Shown here one piece after another: positions 17,068-26,996 of a stretch of DNA of 64,000 nt. Every line of letters begins with the position of its first letter. The first letter of the stretch is position 1. The translations under genes were made by a program, and so were the position numbers. The stretch spans positions 36,717 to 100,716 of the forward strand of contig DAOTUD010000067.1 of the NCBI GenBank assembly GCA_034437275.1, read 5' to 3'. The notes beneath the pieces were generated by a model, which had not been told where the DNA came from, did no database searches, and worked only from the letters and a program-made list of their open reading frames with translations. This stretch comes from TC-15 sp034437275 (GTDB lineage: Bacteria; Chloroflexota; Anaerolineae; Aggregatilineales; Aggregatilineaceae).

Positions 17068-18564
17068 ATGCTGGTTGAACTACAACACATTTCCAAGACA
17101 TTTGGGCGGGTGCGGGCCAACCAGGACATCTCGCTCTCGTTTGCCGACAGCCAGATTTACGCGGTGCTCGGCGAAAACGGCGCGGGCAAAAGTACGTTGA
17201 TGAAGATCATGTCCGGCTACCAGCCCGCCGACAGCGGCGAGGTGATCATCGACGGGCAGCCGGTCGAACTGCACAGCCCCGCCGACGCCATCGAGCACGG
17301 GATCGGGATGCTCTACCAGGACCCGCAGGACTTCCCGCCGTTCACCGTGCTGGACAACTTCATCGCCGGGCGTCCGGGCGGCTTCCTCCCGGATCGCCAG
17401 GAAGCACGGCAGCACCTGGTCGCGCTCACCGAGCGTTTCGGCTTCGACCTGGACCCCGACGCCTACGTCGCCGCGCTGACCATCGGCGAACGGCAGCAGC
17501 TTGAGATTTTGCGGCTGCTGTCGCTGAATGTGCGCGTGCTGATCCTCGACGAACCGACGACCGGTATCTCCGCCGAGCAGAAAAAAGCCCTGTTCGACGT
17601 GCTCAAATCCCTGGCGCGCGACGAACACCTGACGATCATCCTGGTGTCGCACAAGCTGGAAGACGTGATCGACCTGTGCGATATCGCCTACGTGCTGCGG
17701 CGCGGCAAATTCGTCGGCGAGACGGTGATCCCCTGCCCGATCAGCGAGCTGGTGGCGCTGATGTTCGGCAAGATCGTCGAGCGCCAGCAGCATCTCGCGG
17801 TGACCTACGGGCAGCCGGTGCTGGACGTGGACGGGGTGTCGGTCATCAGCCGCCGCCTGGCGGTCGATAACGTCACGCTGGAGGTGCGGGCCGGGGAGGT
17901 GATCGGGCTGGCCGGGCTGGACGGCAGCGGGCAGGGCGAGTTAATCCGCGCCTGTACCGGGCTGCTGTCGCCGGAATGCGGCACGATCAAGGTCAACGGG
18001 CGCGACATGACGCACGCCAGCTATCACGAATTTGTGCAGCACAGCGTGGCGTTTTTGCCGGCGGGCCGCCTGGAAGAAGGGCTGATCGGCGGCATGAACC
18101 TGACCGAGCATTTCGCGCTCACGCTGCCCAGCCGCGCGCCCTGGGTCAACTGGCTGAAGGCGTACCGGACGACCGGGCAGCGCATCGAGCATTTCAATGT
18201 CAAAGGGCGGCCCCTCAGCCCGATCCAGACGCTTTCCGGCGGCAACCAACAGCGCTTTGCGCTGGCGCTGCTGCCGGACGACCTGCAACTGCTGCTGCTG
18301 GAGCATCCCACGCGCGGGCTGGACGTGGAGAGCGCGCTGTACATCTGGGAGCAGCTCCTGGAACGGCGCAAACAAGGGACCGCGATTGTGTTTATTTCCG
18401 CCGAACTGGATGAGATCGTGGCCTACAGCGACCGCATCCTGGTGTTTTTCGGCGGGCAGGTAACCCTGGTCGATGACCCGCAGCACATGACCGCCGAGCA
18501 CCTCGGCGAGTTGATCGGCGGGCGCGGCGTGAACCAGATCGCTGCCGGCCAGCAGGGAGATTGA
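17068..18564 (+). CDS. ABC transporter ATPase, duplicated, system 2
   Basis: A 498-residue tandem ATPase of the RbsA/NupO type. The first domain has Walker A GENGAGKSTLMK, signature-region LTIGERQQLEILRLL and Walker B VLILDEPTTGIS. The second has the weakened P-loop LAGLDGSGQGEL, a canonical signature LSGGNQQRFALALL and Walker B-like LLLLEHPTRGLD. In this second site the usual Asp-Glu/Gln step reads Glu-His, a change that may mark it as non-hydrolysing. It is followed 3 nt later by a permease gene. Confidence 0.94.
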   Translation: MLVELQHISKTFGRVRANQDISLSFADSQIYAVLGENGAGKSTLMKIMSGYQPADSGEVIIDGQPVELHSPADAIEHGIGMLYQDPQDFPPFTVLDNFIAGRPGGFLPDRQEARQHLVALTERFGFDLDPDAYVAALTIGERQQLEILRLLSLNVRVLILDEPTTGISAEQKKALFDVLKSLARDEHLTIILVSHKLEDVIDLCDIAYVLRRGKFVGETVIPCPISELVALMFGKIVERQQHLAVTYGQPVLDVDGVSVISRRLAVDNVTLEVRAGEVIGLAGLDGSGQGELIRACTGLLSPECGTIKVNGRDMTHASYHEFVQHSVAFLPAGRLEEGLIGGMNLTEHFALTLPSRAPWVNWLKAYRTTGQRIEHFNVKGRPLSPIQTLSGGNQQRFALALLPDDLQLLLLEHPTRGLDVESALYIWEQLLERRKQGTAIVFISAELDEIVAYSDRILVFFGGQVTLVDDPQHMTAEHLGELIGGRGVNQIAAGQQGD

Positions 18565-18567
18565 TCC

Positions 18568-19935
18568 ATGGCAACTGAAGCGACATCACAGCCGGCATCC
18601 CCGCGCCCCGACCCGGACGAACTGCGGCGCATGGTGGCGCACGGCGCGCTTGACCTGCTGCCGGCGCTGCTGGCCCCGTTGTTTGGCGTGATCGCGGCGC
18701 TGGTGATCATCGTCCTGATCCTGGAGTGGCAGGGCGCAGACCCGCAGACCGCCTGGGATTACCTGTACTCCGGCACGCTGGAGACGGCAGAAAAACGCGC
18801 CGACCTCGTCGCGTATTGGATGCCGCTGGTCGTGATCTCGTTTGGGCTGGTGCTGACCTTTAGCGCCGGGCTGTGGAATATCGGGGTTGAGGGGCAGGTG
18901 GTGATGGGCGCGATTGGCGCGACGTTCGCCATCCGCCAGTTCACCACCCCCACCAACAACCCGCTGAACGACCAGAATGTCATCCGGCTGAGCGGGGTGT
19001 TTTTGATCTGCGGGGTGCTGTTGTGGAACGGCCTGGCGCTGGTCGCCGCGCGCGACAGTTGGCGCAAGCGCATCACCGGCGTGGTGCTGCTGCTGGTGTT
19101 CACCTGGCTGGGCCTGATGTTCCTGGAGGTGCTGCTGCGCAAATTGGGTGTGAATGTCACGCTGCTGTCGTTTGTGTGTGCGGCGCTGGCCGGGGCGCTG
19201 TGGGCGTCGGTGGCTGCCGTGCTGAAGACACGCGGCGGCGTCAACGAGATTTTTGGCGGTGTGGCGCTCAACTTCATCGCGCAGACGTTTAATATGTATC
19301 TGGTGTCGAACGGTGGCCCCTGGCAGCCGGTCGGCAGCCGCGCCACCGAAACCGCCCGCTTCCCGCGTGACGTGTGGCTCAAGAGCTTCGAGGACTACCG
19401 GCGGCTCAGCCCGATCCCGATCTATATTGCGATCGGGGTGTTTATTTTCGTCTTGCTGATCATGTACGTGTCACGCTGGGGGCTGCAACTGCGGGCGATG
19501 GGCAAAAACGAGCGCTCCGCATTTCTGCTGGGCGTGCACACCGAGCGCAACATGATCCTGGCGATGGCGCTGTGCGGCGGCATGGCGGGCCTGGGCGGGG
19601 CGTTCCGCGTGCACGCGCTGGATAAGCTCAAGCTGACCGCGTCGCCGTCGGGCGGCATCGGCTTCCTGGCGATCCTGGTGGTGCTGTTGGCGTCGTCCTC
19701 GATCATCCTGGTGCCGTTCGTGTCGTTTGTGTTCGCGGTGCTGTCCAAAGGCGGGCAGCGCATCGAAACCGGCTTTCAGTGGGATCACGGCATCGAGATG
19801 GATCGCTCGCTGGTGCGCGTGCTGCAAAGCCTGATCGTGCTGATGGTGGTGCTGGCCTTTGGCGTGCGCAACCGGTTCTTCCCGCCGCACAGCATGCAGC
19901 CCGTCGACGAAGACGAAGAAGTTGCCCGGACCTGA
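18568..19935 (+). CDS. BMP-type ABC transporter permease 1, system 2
   Basis: A 455-residue membrane permease (BPD_transp_2). It has an N-terminal cytoplasmic tail, the core motif FSAGLWNIGVEGQVVMGA, an added pair of helices near residues 135-195, the GGVNEIFGGVALNFIAQ helix equivalent to the ATPase-coupling region, and MGKNERSAFLLGVHTERN. The acidic C-terminus is cytoplasmic. It pairs with permease 2, which lies 2.4 kb downstream beyond an inserted gene pair. A CAGGGAG ribosome site precedes the ATG. Confidence 0.93.
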   Translation: MATEATSQPASPRPDPDELRRMVAHGALDLLPALLAPLFGVIAALVIIVLILEWQGADPQTAWDYLYSGTLETAEKRADLVAYWMPLVVISFGLVLTFSAGLWNIGVEGQVVMGAIGATFAIRQFTTPTNNPLNDQNVIRLSGVFLICGVLLWNGLALVAARDSWRKRITGVVLLLVFTWLGLMFLEVLLRKLGVNVTLLSFVCAALAGALWASVAAVLKTRGGVNEIFGGVALNFIAQTFNMYLVSNGGPWQPVGSRATETARFPRDVWLKSFEDYRRLSPIPIYIAIGVFIFVLLIMYVSRWGLQLRAMGKNERSAFLLGVHTERNMILAMALCGGMAGLGGAFRVHALDKLKLTASPSGGIGFLAILVVLLASSSIILVPFVSFVFAVLSKGGQRIETGFQWDHGIEMDRSLVRVLQSLIVLMVVLAFGVRNRFFPPHSMQPVDEDEEVART

Positions 19936-19939
19936 CGTT

Positions 19940-20167
19940 ATGCCTGTGGAATATCACGTCGCGTACCTGTCCGGTGCGCTGGAGTTTCCCGACACGGTGG
20001 AGCAGGACGAGGCGCTGGCATGGGCCGGGAAGGCACTCTCGCAGCAGTTGAACGCCTACGCCGCCCAGGGCTGGGAGGTGATGGACGTGCGCTGGGTGTC
20101 CGACCTGGAGATGATGGTCATTTTCACGCGGCCCCGTCCGCCGGTGGACGCCGGCGCAGAAGCCTAG
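19940..20167 (+). CDS. Small DUF4177-like protein
   Basis: A 75-residue soluble protein beginning MPVEYHVAYLSGALEFPD. The segment LNAYAAQGWEVMDVRW matches the LN-x-x-G-x-x-GWE-(V/L) core of DUF4177-type proteins, whose function is unknown. The ATG at 19940 lies 4 nt after the permease stop, so it is in the ABC operon; a longer in-frame start would overlap the permease heavily and is rejected. Its TAG stop lies within the CTAG end of the MITE-like element that starts at 20164. Confidence 0.7.
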   Translation: MPVEYHVAYLSGALEFPDTVEQDEALAWAGKALSQQLNAYAAQGWEVMDVRWVSDLEMMVIFTRPRPPVDAGAEA

Positions 20168-20311
20168 AGCGTGTTATGAACTTACGCAGGCTGTTTACAG
20201 TGGATTTTTCCCATAAGTTTTACCCCTCCCTAAATCCCTCCCCGTAAACGGAGCGGGACTTGCGCCTCCCCGCGTGCGGGGATAGGGGTAAAAGTACATA
20301 ACAGCCTCTAG
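20164..20311 (+). mobile_element. MITE-like element A2 with imperfect terminal inverted repeats
   Basis: A 148-nt non-coding element. The left end CTAGAGCGTGTTATGAAC and the reverse complement of the right end CTAGAGGCTGTTATGTAC agree at 15 of 18 positions. The middle holds the G/C-run fold-back of family A (ACCCCTCCCTAAATCCC onward). A near-identical copy lies inverted at 22110-22275. The size, ends and lack of an ORF fit a non-autonomous element moved by a transposase that is not in this window. Confidence 0.8.
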
Positions 20312-20373
20312 CGCCGCCCAAGCGTTGAAGCTGCCAGCCGTTTCGCTGGCCACAGGAGCGTTGCATTAGCACT

Positions 20374-21333
20374 ATGCCCGGACTGTTTATCCTGTCGCTG
20401 GACACCGAGATCGCCTGGGGCACGTATGGCGACCGGGCGCTGGCCCGCCTCCAGGCCGATTTCGACGCGGTGCGCGCGGTGACCGACCGGCTGCTCGCCT
20501 TGTTGGACCGGTACACGATTCCGGCTACCTGGGCGGTGGTGGGGCATCTGTTTCTCGACCGCTGCGACGGGCATCCCGACCTGCGCCAGCCGCATTACGC
20601 CTGGGCCGACGGTCCCGACAGCCGGCGCGATCCGTGCAGCGACGTGGACCATGCGCCCTGGTATTACGCGCCCGACCTGATCGCCGCGATCCGGGGGGCG
20701 TCCGTGCCGCACGAGATCGGCACGCACACGTTCACGCACGTCCTGCCCGGCGATCCAGCGGTCACGGCGGACATCTGGCGCTCGCAGCTGGCAGCGTGCG
20801 CCGTCCTGCACGCGGCGCACGGGCTGCCGATGCGCGCGCTGGTCCCGCCGCAGGAGACCATCGCCCCGGCGCACATCGCGGCGCTGCCGGAGCACGGGAT
20901 CATCGCCTACCGGGGCGAGGAGCAAAACTGGTATCGCGGGTTCAGGTCGCCGTTCAAGCGGCTGGGCCATTTTGTGGACCGCGCGCTGGGGCTGCCCGCG
21001 CCGACCTACGACCTGCGCCGTTTGCAGGAGGGACCGGCCCTGGTGAACCTGCCGGCCTCGCAGTTCTTGATGCCCTATGCCGGGGTGCGCCGCCTGATCC
21101 CGACGGCGTCGCGGGTGCGGCAGGCGCGGCTGGCGCTGGACCGGGCCGAACGGTGCGGCGAGTTGTACCATCTGTGGTTCCACCCGTTCAACCTGGCGTC
21201 CGGCGCGGCGATGTTCACTGCCCTGGAGGCGATTTTGCAGGACGCCACCCGGCGGCGCGACGCGGGCCGCCTGCGCGTGCTGACAATGGCGCAGGCTGCC
21301 GAATGGATTTTAGAGACTGACCTGGGAGATTGA
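20374..21333 (+). CDS. Polysaccharide deacetylase-family protein
   Basis: A 319-residue NodB-fold (CE4-like) protein. Motif 1 is LFILSLDTEIAWG, with the metal/catalytic Asp near residue 9, and motif 2 is EIGTHTFTH, giving the metal-binding His pair. It has no signal peptide, so it should act in the cytoplasm on a sugar or sugar nucleotide rather than on the wall. It lies 6 nt before a formyltransferase gene and the two are bracketed by inverted MITE-like elements, which marks them as an acquired pair inside the ABC locus. Confidence 0.82.
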   Translation: MPGLFILSLDTEIAWGTYGDRALARLQADFDAVRAVTDRLLALLDRYTIPATWAVVGHLFLDRCDGHPDLRQPHYAWADGPDSRRDPCSDVDHAPWYYAPDLIAAIRGASVPHEIGTHTFTHVLPGDPAVTADIWRSQLAACAVLHAAHGLPMRALVPPQETIAPAHIAALPEHGIIAYRGEEQNWYRGFRSPFKRLGHFVDRALGLPAPTYDLRRLQEGPALVNLPASQFLMPYAGVRRLIPTASRVRQARLALDRAERCGELYHLWFHPFNLASGAAMFTALEAILQDATRRRDAGRLRVLTMAQAAEWILETDLGD

Positions 21334-21339
21334 CGTTGG

Positions 21340-22113
21340 ATGACGACTGACTCGATTATGGTGATGGGCGCGCGCAGCGAAACATCCTACCTGCTGATCC
21401 ACCACCTGGCGGCGCGTTTCGTCATCTCGCATGTGGTCTTCGAGGCTCCCCGGCGGCGAAAGATGCTGCGCTACCGGCTGCGGACGTTGGGCTGGCGCGT
21501 GGTGTTCAATCAACTGCTGTTCCTGGCGTGGGACCGGCTGGTCATCCAGCGCCAGTCGCGGGCGCGCATCGAACAACTGCTGGCCGGGCATGACCATTCG
21601 CCGCCCGATGACCGCCTGAACACGCTGGACGTCGAGAGCGTGAATTCGCGCCCGATGTGGGACCTCGTCGCGGCGCAGCGCCCGCCGGTGATCGTCGTCA
21701 CCGGCACGGGCATTATCGGCAAGCGGCTGTTGGGCCTGGGCCAGCGCTTCATCAACATCCACTGCGGCATCACGCCGCGCTACCGGGGCGTACACGGGGC
21801 GTTTTGGGCGGTGGTCGAGGGACGTCCGGAACTGGCCGGCACGACGATTCACCTGATCGACCCCGGCCTGGACACCGGCCCCATCCTGGCGCAGGTGCCG
21901 ATCACGGTCGACGCGCAGGACACCTACCGCACGCTGCCCGTCAAGCAGTATCTGGCTGGGCTGGAGCCGATGGCGCGCGCGGTCGAAAGCGCGCTGGCCG
22001 GCACGCTGGAGCCGTACCAGCGCACGGACCTGGCGAGCCACCAGTGGTACTCGCCCAGCCTGCGCGACTATTGGACGTTTACGCACGCGATTCGCAGTTA
22101 CCAGTCAGGCTAG
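21340..22113 (+). CDS. Formyltransferase-family protein
   Basis: A 257-residue member of the Fmt/PurN/ArnA formyltransferase fold, which moves a formyl group from 10-formyl-tetrahydrofolate to an amine. Evidence is FINIHCGITPRYRGVHGAFWA, with the catalytic Asn and His, and HLIDPGLDTGPILAQVPI, with the catalytic Asp. The N-terminal ~100 residues are diverged (MVMGARSETSYLLIHHL). With the deacetylase just upstream, a two-step N-deacetylation then N-formylation of an amino sugar is a reasonable inference. Its TAG stop overlaps the CTAG end of element A3. Confidence 0.82.
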   Translation: MTTDSIMVMGARSETSYLLIHHLAARFVISHVVFEAPRRRKMLRYRLRTLGWRVVFNQLLFLAWDRLVIQRQSRARIEQLLAGHDHSPPDDRLNTLDVESVNSRPMWDLVAAQRPPVIVVTGTGIIGKRLLGLGQRFINIHCGITPRYRGVHGAFWAVVEGRPELAGTTIHLIDPGLDTGPILAQVPITVDAQDTYRTLPVKQYLAGLEPMARAVESALAGTLEPYQRTDLASHQWYSPSLRDYWTFTHAIRSYQSG

Positions 22114-22275
22114 AGGCTGTTATGCAGTTTTTACCCCTAGCCCCCTTTCCCCACACGCGGAGAAAGGGGGCGGCGCAAGTCCCTCTCCGTTTACGGGGAG
22201 GGATTTAGGGAGGGGTAAAACTTACGAAAAAAAATCCACTGTAAACAGCCTGCGCAAGTTCATAACACGCTCTAG
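22110..22275 (-). mobile_element. MITE-like element A3, inverted relative to A2
   Basis: A 166-nt element whose right-hand ~95 nt (22180-22275) is the reverse complement of the left part of A2 with only a few changes. Its ends are CTAGAGGCTGTTATGCAG at the left and, reading inward from the right, CTAGAGCGTGTTATGAAC. A2 and A3 therefore flank 1.8 kb (20312-22109) in inverted orientation, like the ends of a composite mobile unit. Confidence 0.8.
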
Positions 22276-22340
22276 CGCAGATCGAGGACGAGCCATCCAG
22301 ACTTTGCAGCCGCATCATGTTGGTTTAAGGAAGATTGTTT

Positions 22341-23309
22341 ATGACCGGACTTGAAAGTACATTACGCGGCATCATTCGCTCGGCAGCGCCGATTGTGATC
22401 GCCGGGCAGGGCGAACTGGTGACCGAACGCTCCGGCGTGATCAACCTCTCGCTGGACGGGTCGATCATGCTGTCGGCGATGACGGCGCACGTTGTCGTGC
22501 GCGAAACCGGCAGCCTGCCGACTGCGATCGCGGCGGCGATGGCCGTCGGCGCGGCGATTGCGTTCATCGTCGTGTTTTCCAGCATTGCACTCAAGCTCAA
22601 CCAGGTGGCGGTCGGCTTCATCCTGACGATTCTGTGTGCCGACCTGGCGATCTTCCTGGGCAAACCGCACTTCAACCAGCCCGGGAAGGAAATGCCGCAC
22701 ACTCCGATCCCGCTGCTGGAGGATATCCCGATCCTCGGGCCGGTGCTGTTCGATCACAACATCCTGATCTACTTCAGCCTGATCCTGGTGGTGCTGGTGT
22801 GGTTCTACCTGTTCCACACGCGGCCCGGCCTCACGCTGCGCAGCGTCGGCGAGCAGCCGGAAGCGGCGTTCGTGCGCCGCACGCGGGTGCAACTGCTGCG
22901 CTACTTCTACACCATCCTGGGCGGCGCGCTGGTGGGGCTGGCGGGGGCGACGTATTCGCTGTCGGTCAAGCTCGGCTGGAAGGAAGACCTCAGGGGCGAG
23001 GGCTGGATCGCGCTGGCGATTGTGATCTTCGGGCTGTGGATGCCCGGGCGCGTAGCGTTGGGCGCGTTCCTGATCGTCGGGCTGCGCTCGGTGGCGATGG
23101 ACCTGCAAGACAACGCCACCATCGACCTGCCCTCGCAGATCGTGAACATGCTGCCCTGGTTCCTGATGATCGTCACGCTGATGGTCGCCACCAGCGGCAT
23201 CCTCTACAAGATCGACAAGTATACCCCGGAACGGCTCAAGCCGATGGTGCAGCGCTTCTTGCGGGCGGCCCCGCCGCGTGCGTTGGGCACCCGCTTCGAG
23301 AAGCACTGA
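22341..23309 (+). CDS. BMP-type ABC transporter permease 2, system 2
   Basis: A 322-residue BPD_transp_2 permease of ordinary length with about nine hydrophobic helices. It has the conserved ERSGVINLSLDGSIMLSA, an inner-face loop LRSVGEQPEAAFVRRTRVQ and the GLAGATYSLSV helix. ATG 22341 follows TAAGGAAGA and is preferred over an upstream in-frame TTG. It is the missing partner of permease 1, from which it is separated by the deacetylase and formyltransferase genes and two repeat elements. A strong terminator follows the gene. Confidence 0.93.
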   Translation: MTGLESTLRGIIRSAAPIVIAGQGELVTERSGVINLSLDGSIMLSAMTAHVVVRETGSLPTAIAAAMAVGAAIAFIVVFSSIALKLNQVAVGFILTILCADLAIFLGKPHFNQPGKEMPHTPIPLLEDIPILGPVLFDHNILIYFSLILVVLVWFYLFHTRPGLTLRSVGEQPEAAFVRRTRVQLLRYFYTILGGALVGLAGATYSLSVKLGWKEDLRGEGWIALAIVIFGLWMPGRVALGAFLIVGLRSVAMDLQDNATIDLPSQIVNMLPWFLMIVTLMVATSGILYKIDKYTPERLKPMVQRFLRAAPPRALGTRFEKH

Positions 23310-23336
23310 TCGCGCGCCGGGAATACTGGCCTATGC

Positions 23337-23370
23337 AAATCTCGTCTGGCGACAGGCGAGATTTTTGTTT
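23337..23370 (+). terminator. Terminator of BMP system 2
   Basis: A 12-bp stem (23337-23348 with 23353-23364, one G-T pair, loop GCGA) ending in ATTTTTGTTT. It lies 28 nt after the permease 2 stop and closes the operon. Confidence 0.88.
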
Positions 23371-23536
23371 GGATGGTCTCGGTGGGGGTCGGCCAAAGCG
23401 CCCGGGGCGATTGCAGCCAATTAAGGAGATTTTGATGCAATCATCCTGTCAAAGTGCCCAAACAAGTTGACCAAAAGCCGCAACAGTTCCACAATCTGGT
23501 TATGCGCACAGGCTTTTGAGGAGGAAAACCACAATT

Positions 23537-24136
23537 ATGCAGGAGCTAAAAGAACGCATTCGCGCCGAAGGGGTGTACCTGGGCGAGGGCATTTTGAAGA
23601 TCGACGGCATCCTCAACCACCAGATGCATCCGCAGCTCATCAAGGCGATGGGCGAGGAGATCGCCCGCCGCTTCCGTGACGCCGCCCCCACGCGCATCCT
23701 GACCGCCGAAGTATCTGGCATCGCCCCGGCGCTGATGGCCGCGCTGGCGCTGGATGTGCCGGTCGTATACGCGCGCAAGCACAAGCCGCGCACTATGTAC
23801 GGCCCGATCTTCCTGGAGACCGCGCCCAGCCACACCAAAGGCAGCGAGACGAACCTGATGGTCGCGGCGGAGTATCTCCCGGCGGGCGAGCGCGTGCTGA
23901 TCGTCGACGATTTCCTGGCGTCGGGGCGGACACTGCTGGCCCTGGCGCGCATGGTGTACGAGGCGCGTGGCACGCTGGTCGGCATCGCGACGGTGGTCGA
24001 AAAGAGTTTCGAGGAGGGCCGCCGTAAGCTGATGGAGAAATACGACGTGCCCATCGAGGCGCTGGCGACGATCACGCACCTGGACGAGGACACGATCCGC
24101 TTCGCCGACGATCCGCTGCCGGGCGTCGAGGTGTAG
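23537..24136 (+). CDS. xpt: Xanthine phosphoribosyltransferase
   Basis: A 199-residue type I phosphoribosyltransferase that makes XMP from xanthine and PRPP. The PRPP-binding motif is RVLIVDDFLASGRT, and IDGILNHQMHPQLIKAMGEEIA and VVYARKHKP are features of the Xpt group. The ATG at 23537 follows GAGGAGG, about 12 nt upstream. An independent transcription unit is likely because a terminator lies between it and the permease. No purine riboswitch was recognised in the leader. GuaA follows 5 nt later, so together they convert xanthine to GMP. Confidence 0.9.
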   Translation: MQELKERIRAEGVYLGEGILKIDGILNHQMHPQLIKAMGEEIARRFRDAAPTRILTAEVSGIAPALMAALALDVPVVYARKHKPRTMYGPIFLETAPSHTKGSETNLMVAAEYLPAGERVLIVDDFLASGRTLLALARMVYEARGTLVGIATVVEKSFEEGRRKLMEKYDVPIEALATITHLDEDTIRFADDPLPGVEV

Positions 24137-24141
24137 CCGTC

Positions 24142-25698
<1,557 letters not shown>

Positions 25699-25717
25699 GC
25701 CGGGGGCGCGCGCCTGA

Positions 25718-25912
25718 AGCTGGTCTGGAATCGCGCTGCTGCTGCACCAGGCGGGGTTGGTGACGCTGACGCACACGCCCAGCCCGATGAACTTCCTGAG
25801 CGATATCCCGGCGCGCCCCTTCCTGCTGCTGGTGACCGGCTACCCCGCGGCGGATGCTGCCGTGCCCGCCATCGACAAGAAACCACTGGCGGAGATCGCC
25901 ACCTGCATCTAA
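25718..25912 (+). pseudogene. C-terminal remnant of a nitroreductase-family gene
   Basis: A 64-codon open stretch with no start codon, whose translation contains HQAGLVTLTHTPSPMNFL and VTGYPAADAAVPAIDKKPL followed by a stop. These match the C-terminal third of nitroreductase-family flavoproteins. The usual residues between the NFL and RPF segments are shortened, and a stop codon lies in frame just upstream at 25715. No N-terminal two thirds are present between guaA and this point, so it is a decayed fragment. Confidence 0.75.
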
Positions 25913-25919
25913 CCGCCAC

Positions 25920-25948
25920 TTGTTCCTGCCCCGCGCATGTGATACAAT
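25920..25948 (+). promoter_or_regulatory. Promoter of rpsB-tsf
   Basis: TTGTTC (25920-25925) and TACAAT (25943-25948) with an exact 17-nt spacer. The predicted start near 25955 gives a ~143-nt leader. In that leader a TCCGGC/GCCGGA hairpin lies at 26022-26040. Confidence 0.7.
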
Positions 25949-26097
25949 GCTCCGCTGGGCTGGCTGTGGCGAATTGCGCCGCAGGCACCCTATCAACACA
26001 CGCCAGGACCTCGTTGTGTTGTCCGGCCAAACAAGCCGGATTGTGGCGGGGGATGAGGGGCGTGAACGTCCAAACACAATACAGGAGGTTTTTTGAT

Positions 26098-26994
26098 ATG
26101 GCAGTCGTCTCCATGAAATCGCTGCTGGAGACAGGGGTCCACTTCGGACACCGTTCGCGTAAGTGGAATCCAAAGATGAAGCCGTATATCTTTACGGAAC
26201 GCAATGGCATCCACATTATCGACCTGCAGCAGACCATCGTTTATATCGACGAAATTTATGCACTGGTGCGCGATACCGTCGCCCAGGGCGGCATCCTGTT
26301 GTTCGTCGGCACCAAACGCCAGGCGCAGGAAACCATCGCCTTTGAGGCCGATCGCTGTGGGATGCCCTACGTCAACCAGCGCTGGCTGGGCGGTACGTTG
26401 ACCAACTGGAGCACCATCCGCGAGCGCCTGCAAACCATGAAGCGGCTCGAACGCCAACGCGACGAAGGTGTCTTCGAGCAGTTGACCAAGAAAGAACAGT
26501 TGTTGATCGACCGCAAGATGGCCAAGCTCGAACATCGCTTCGGCGGCATCCGCAACATGGAACGCTTGCCGGACCTGGTGTTCGTGGTCGATGTGCGCCG
26601 CGAAGACACCGCCGTGCATGAGGCGAACATCCTGCGCATCCCCGTGATCGCGCTGGTCGATACCAACTGCGATCCCGACCCGATCGACTATATTCTCCCA
26701 GCCAACGACGACGCGATCCGCGCCATCAAGCTGCTGACGGCCACGATGGCCGACGCCGTGCTGGAAGGCATCGCCATGCGCAAGGCCCACGCCAAAGACG
26801 CCGGTGACGAAGAAGATGTCGATTTCGCCGAGGCGATGGCTGAGGAAGAGGCCGACGACGAGGCGTACCTCGGCGAGTCCACCCTGGCCAAGCTGCGCAG
26901 CGGTGATCTGGACTTCGCCGGCAAGGAAGACGAAGCCGACGAAGAAGCCGAAGCCGTCAAAGAGACCGAAGCTAAAGACGAGGAGGACGAATAG
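26098..26994 (+). CDS. rpsB: 30S ribosomal protein S2
   Basis: A 298-residue S2 protein. Conserved blocks are MKSLLETGVHFGHRSRKWNPKM at the start, IHIIDLQQT, FVGTKRQAQETI, YVNQRWLGGTLTNW, and IPVIALVDTNCDPDPIDYILPANDDAIRAI. The ATG at 26098 has a textbook AGGAGGT 8 nt upstream; the frame is open further upstream but that extension is rejected. Beyond the usual end it has a ~65-residue acidic tail rich in Glu, Asp and Ala, common in this phylum. It is followed 2 nt later by tsf. Confidence 0.97.
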   Translation: MAVVSMKSLLETGVHFGHRSRKWNPKMKPYIFTERNGIHIIDLQQTIVYIDEIYALVRDTVAQGGILLFVGTKRQAQETIAFEADRCGMPYVNQRWLGGTLTNWSTIRERLQTMKRLERQRDEGVFEQLTKKEQLLIDRKMAKLEHRFGGIRNMERLPDLVFVVDVRREDTAVHEANILRIPVIALVDTNCDPDPIDYILPANDDAIRAIKLLTATMADAVLEGIAMRKAHAKDAGDEEDVDFAEAMAEEEADDEAYLGESTLAKLRSGDLDFAGKEDEADEEAEAVKETEAKDEEDE

Positions 26995-26996
26995 CC

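Noticed and set aside
23371..23536. Purine riboswitch in the xpt leader
   Set aside because: No conserved purine-aptamer core sequences or three-way junction pairing could be recognised by eye.
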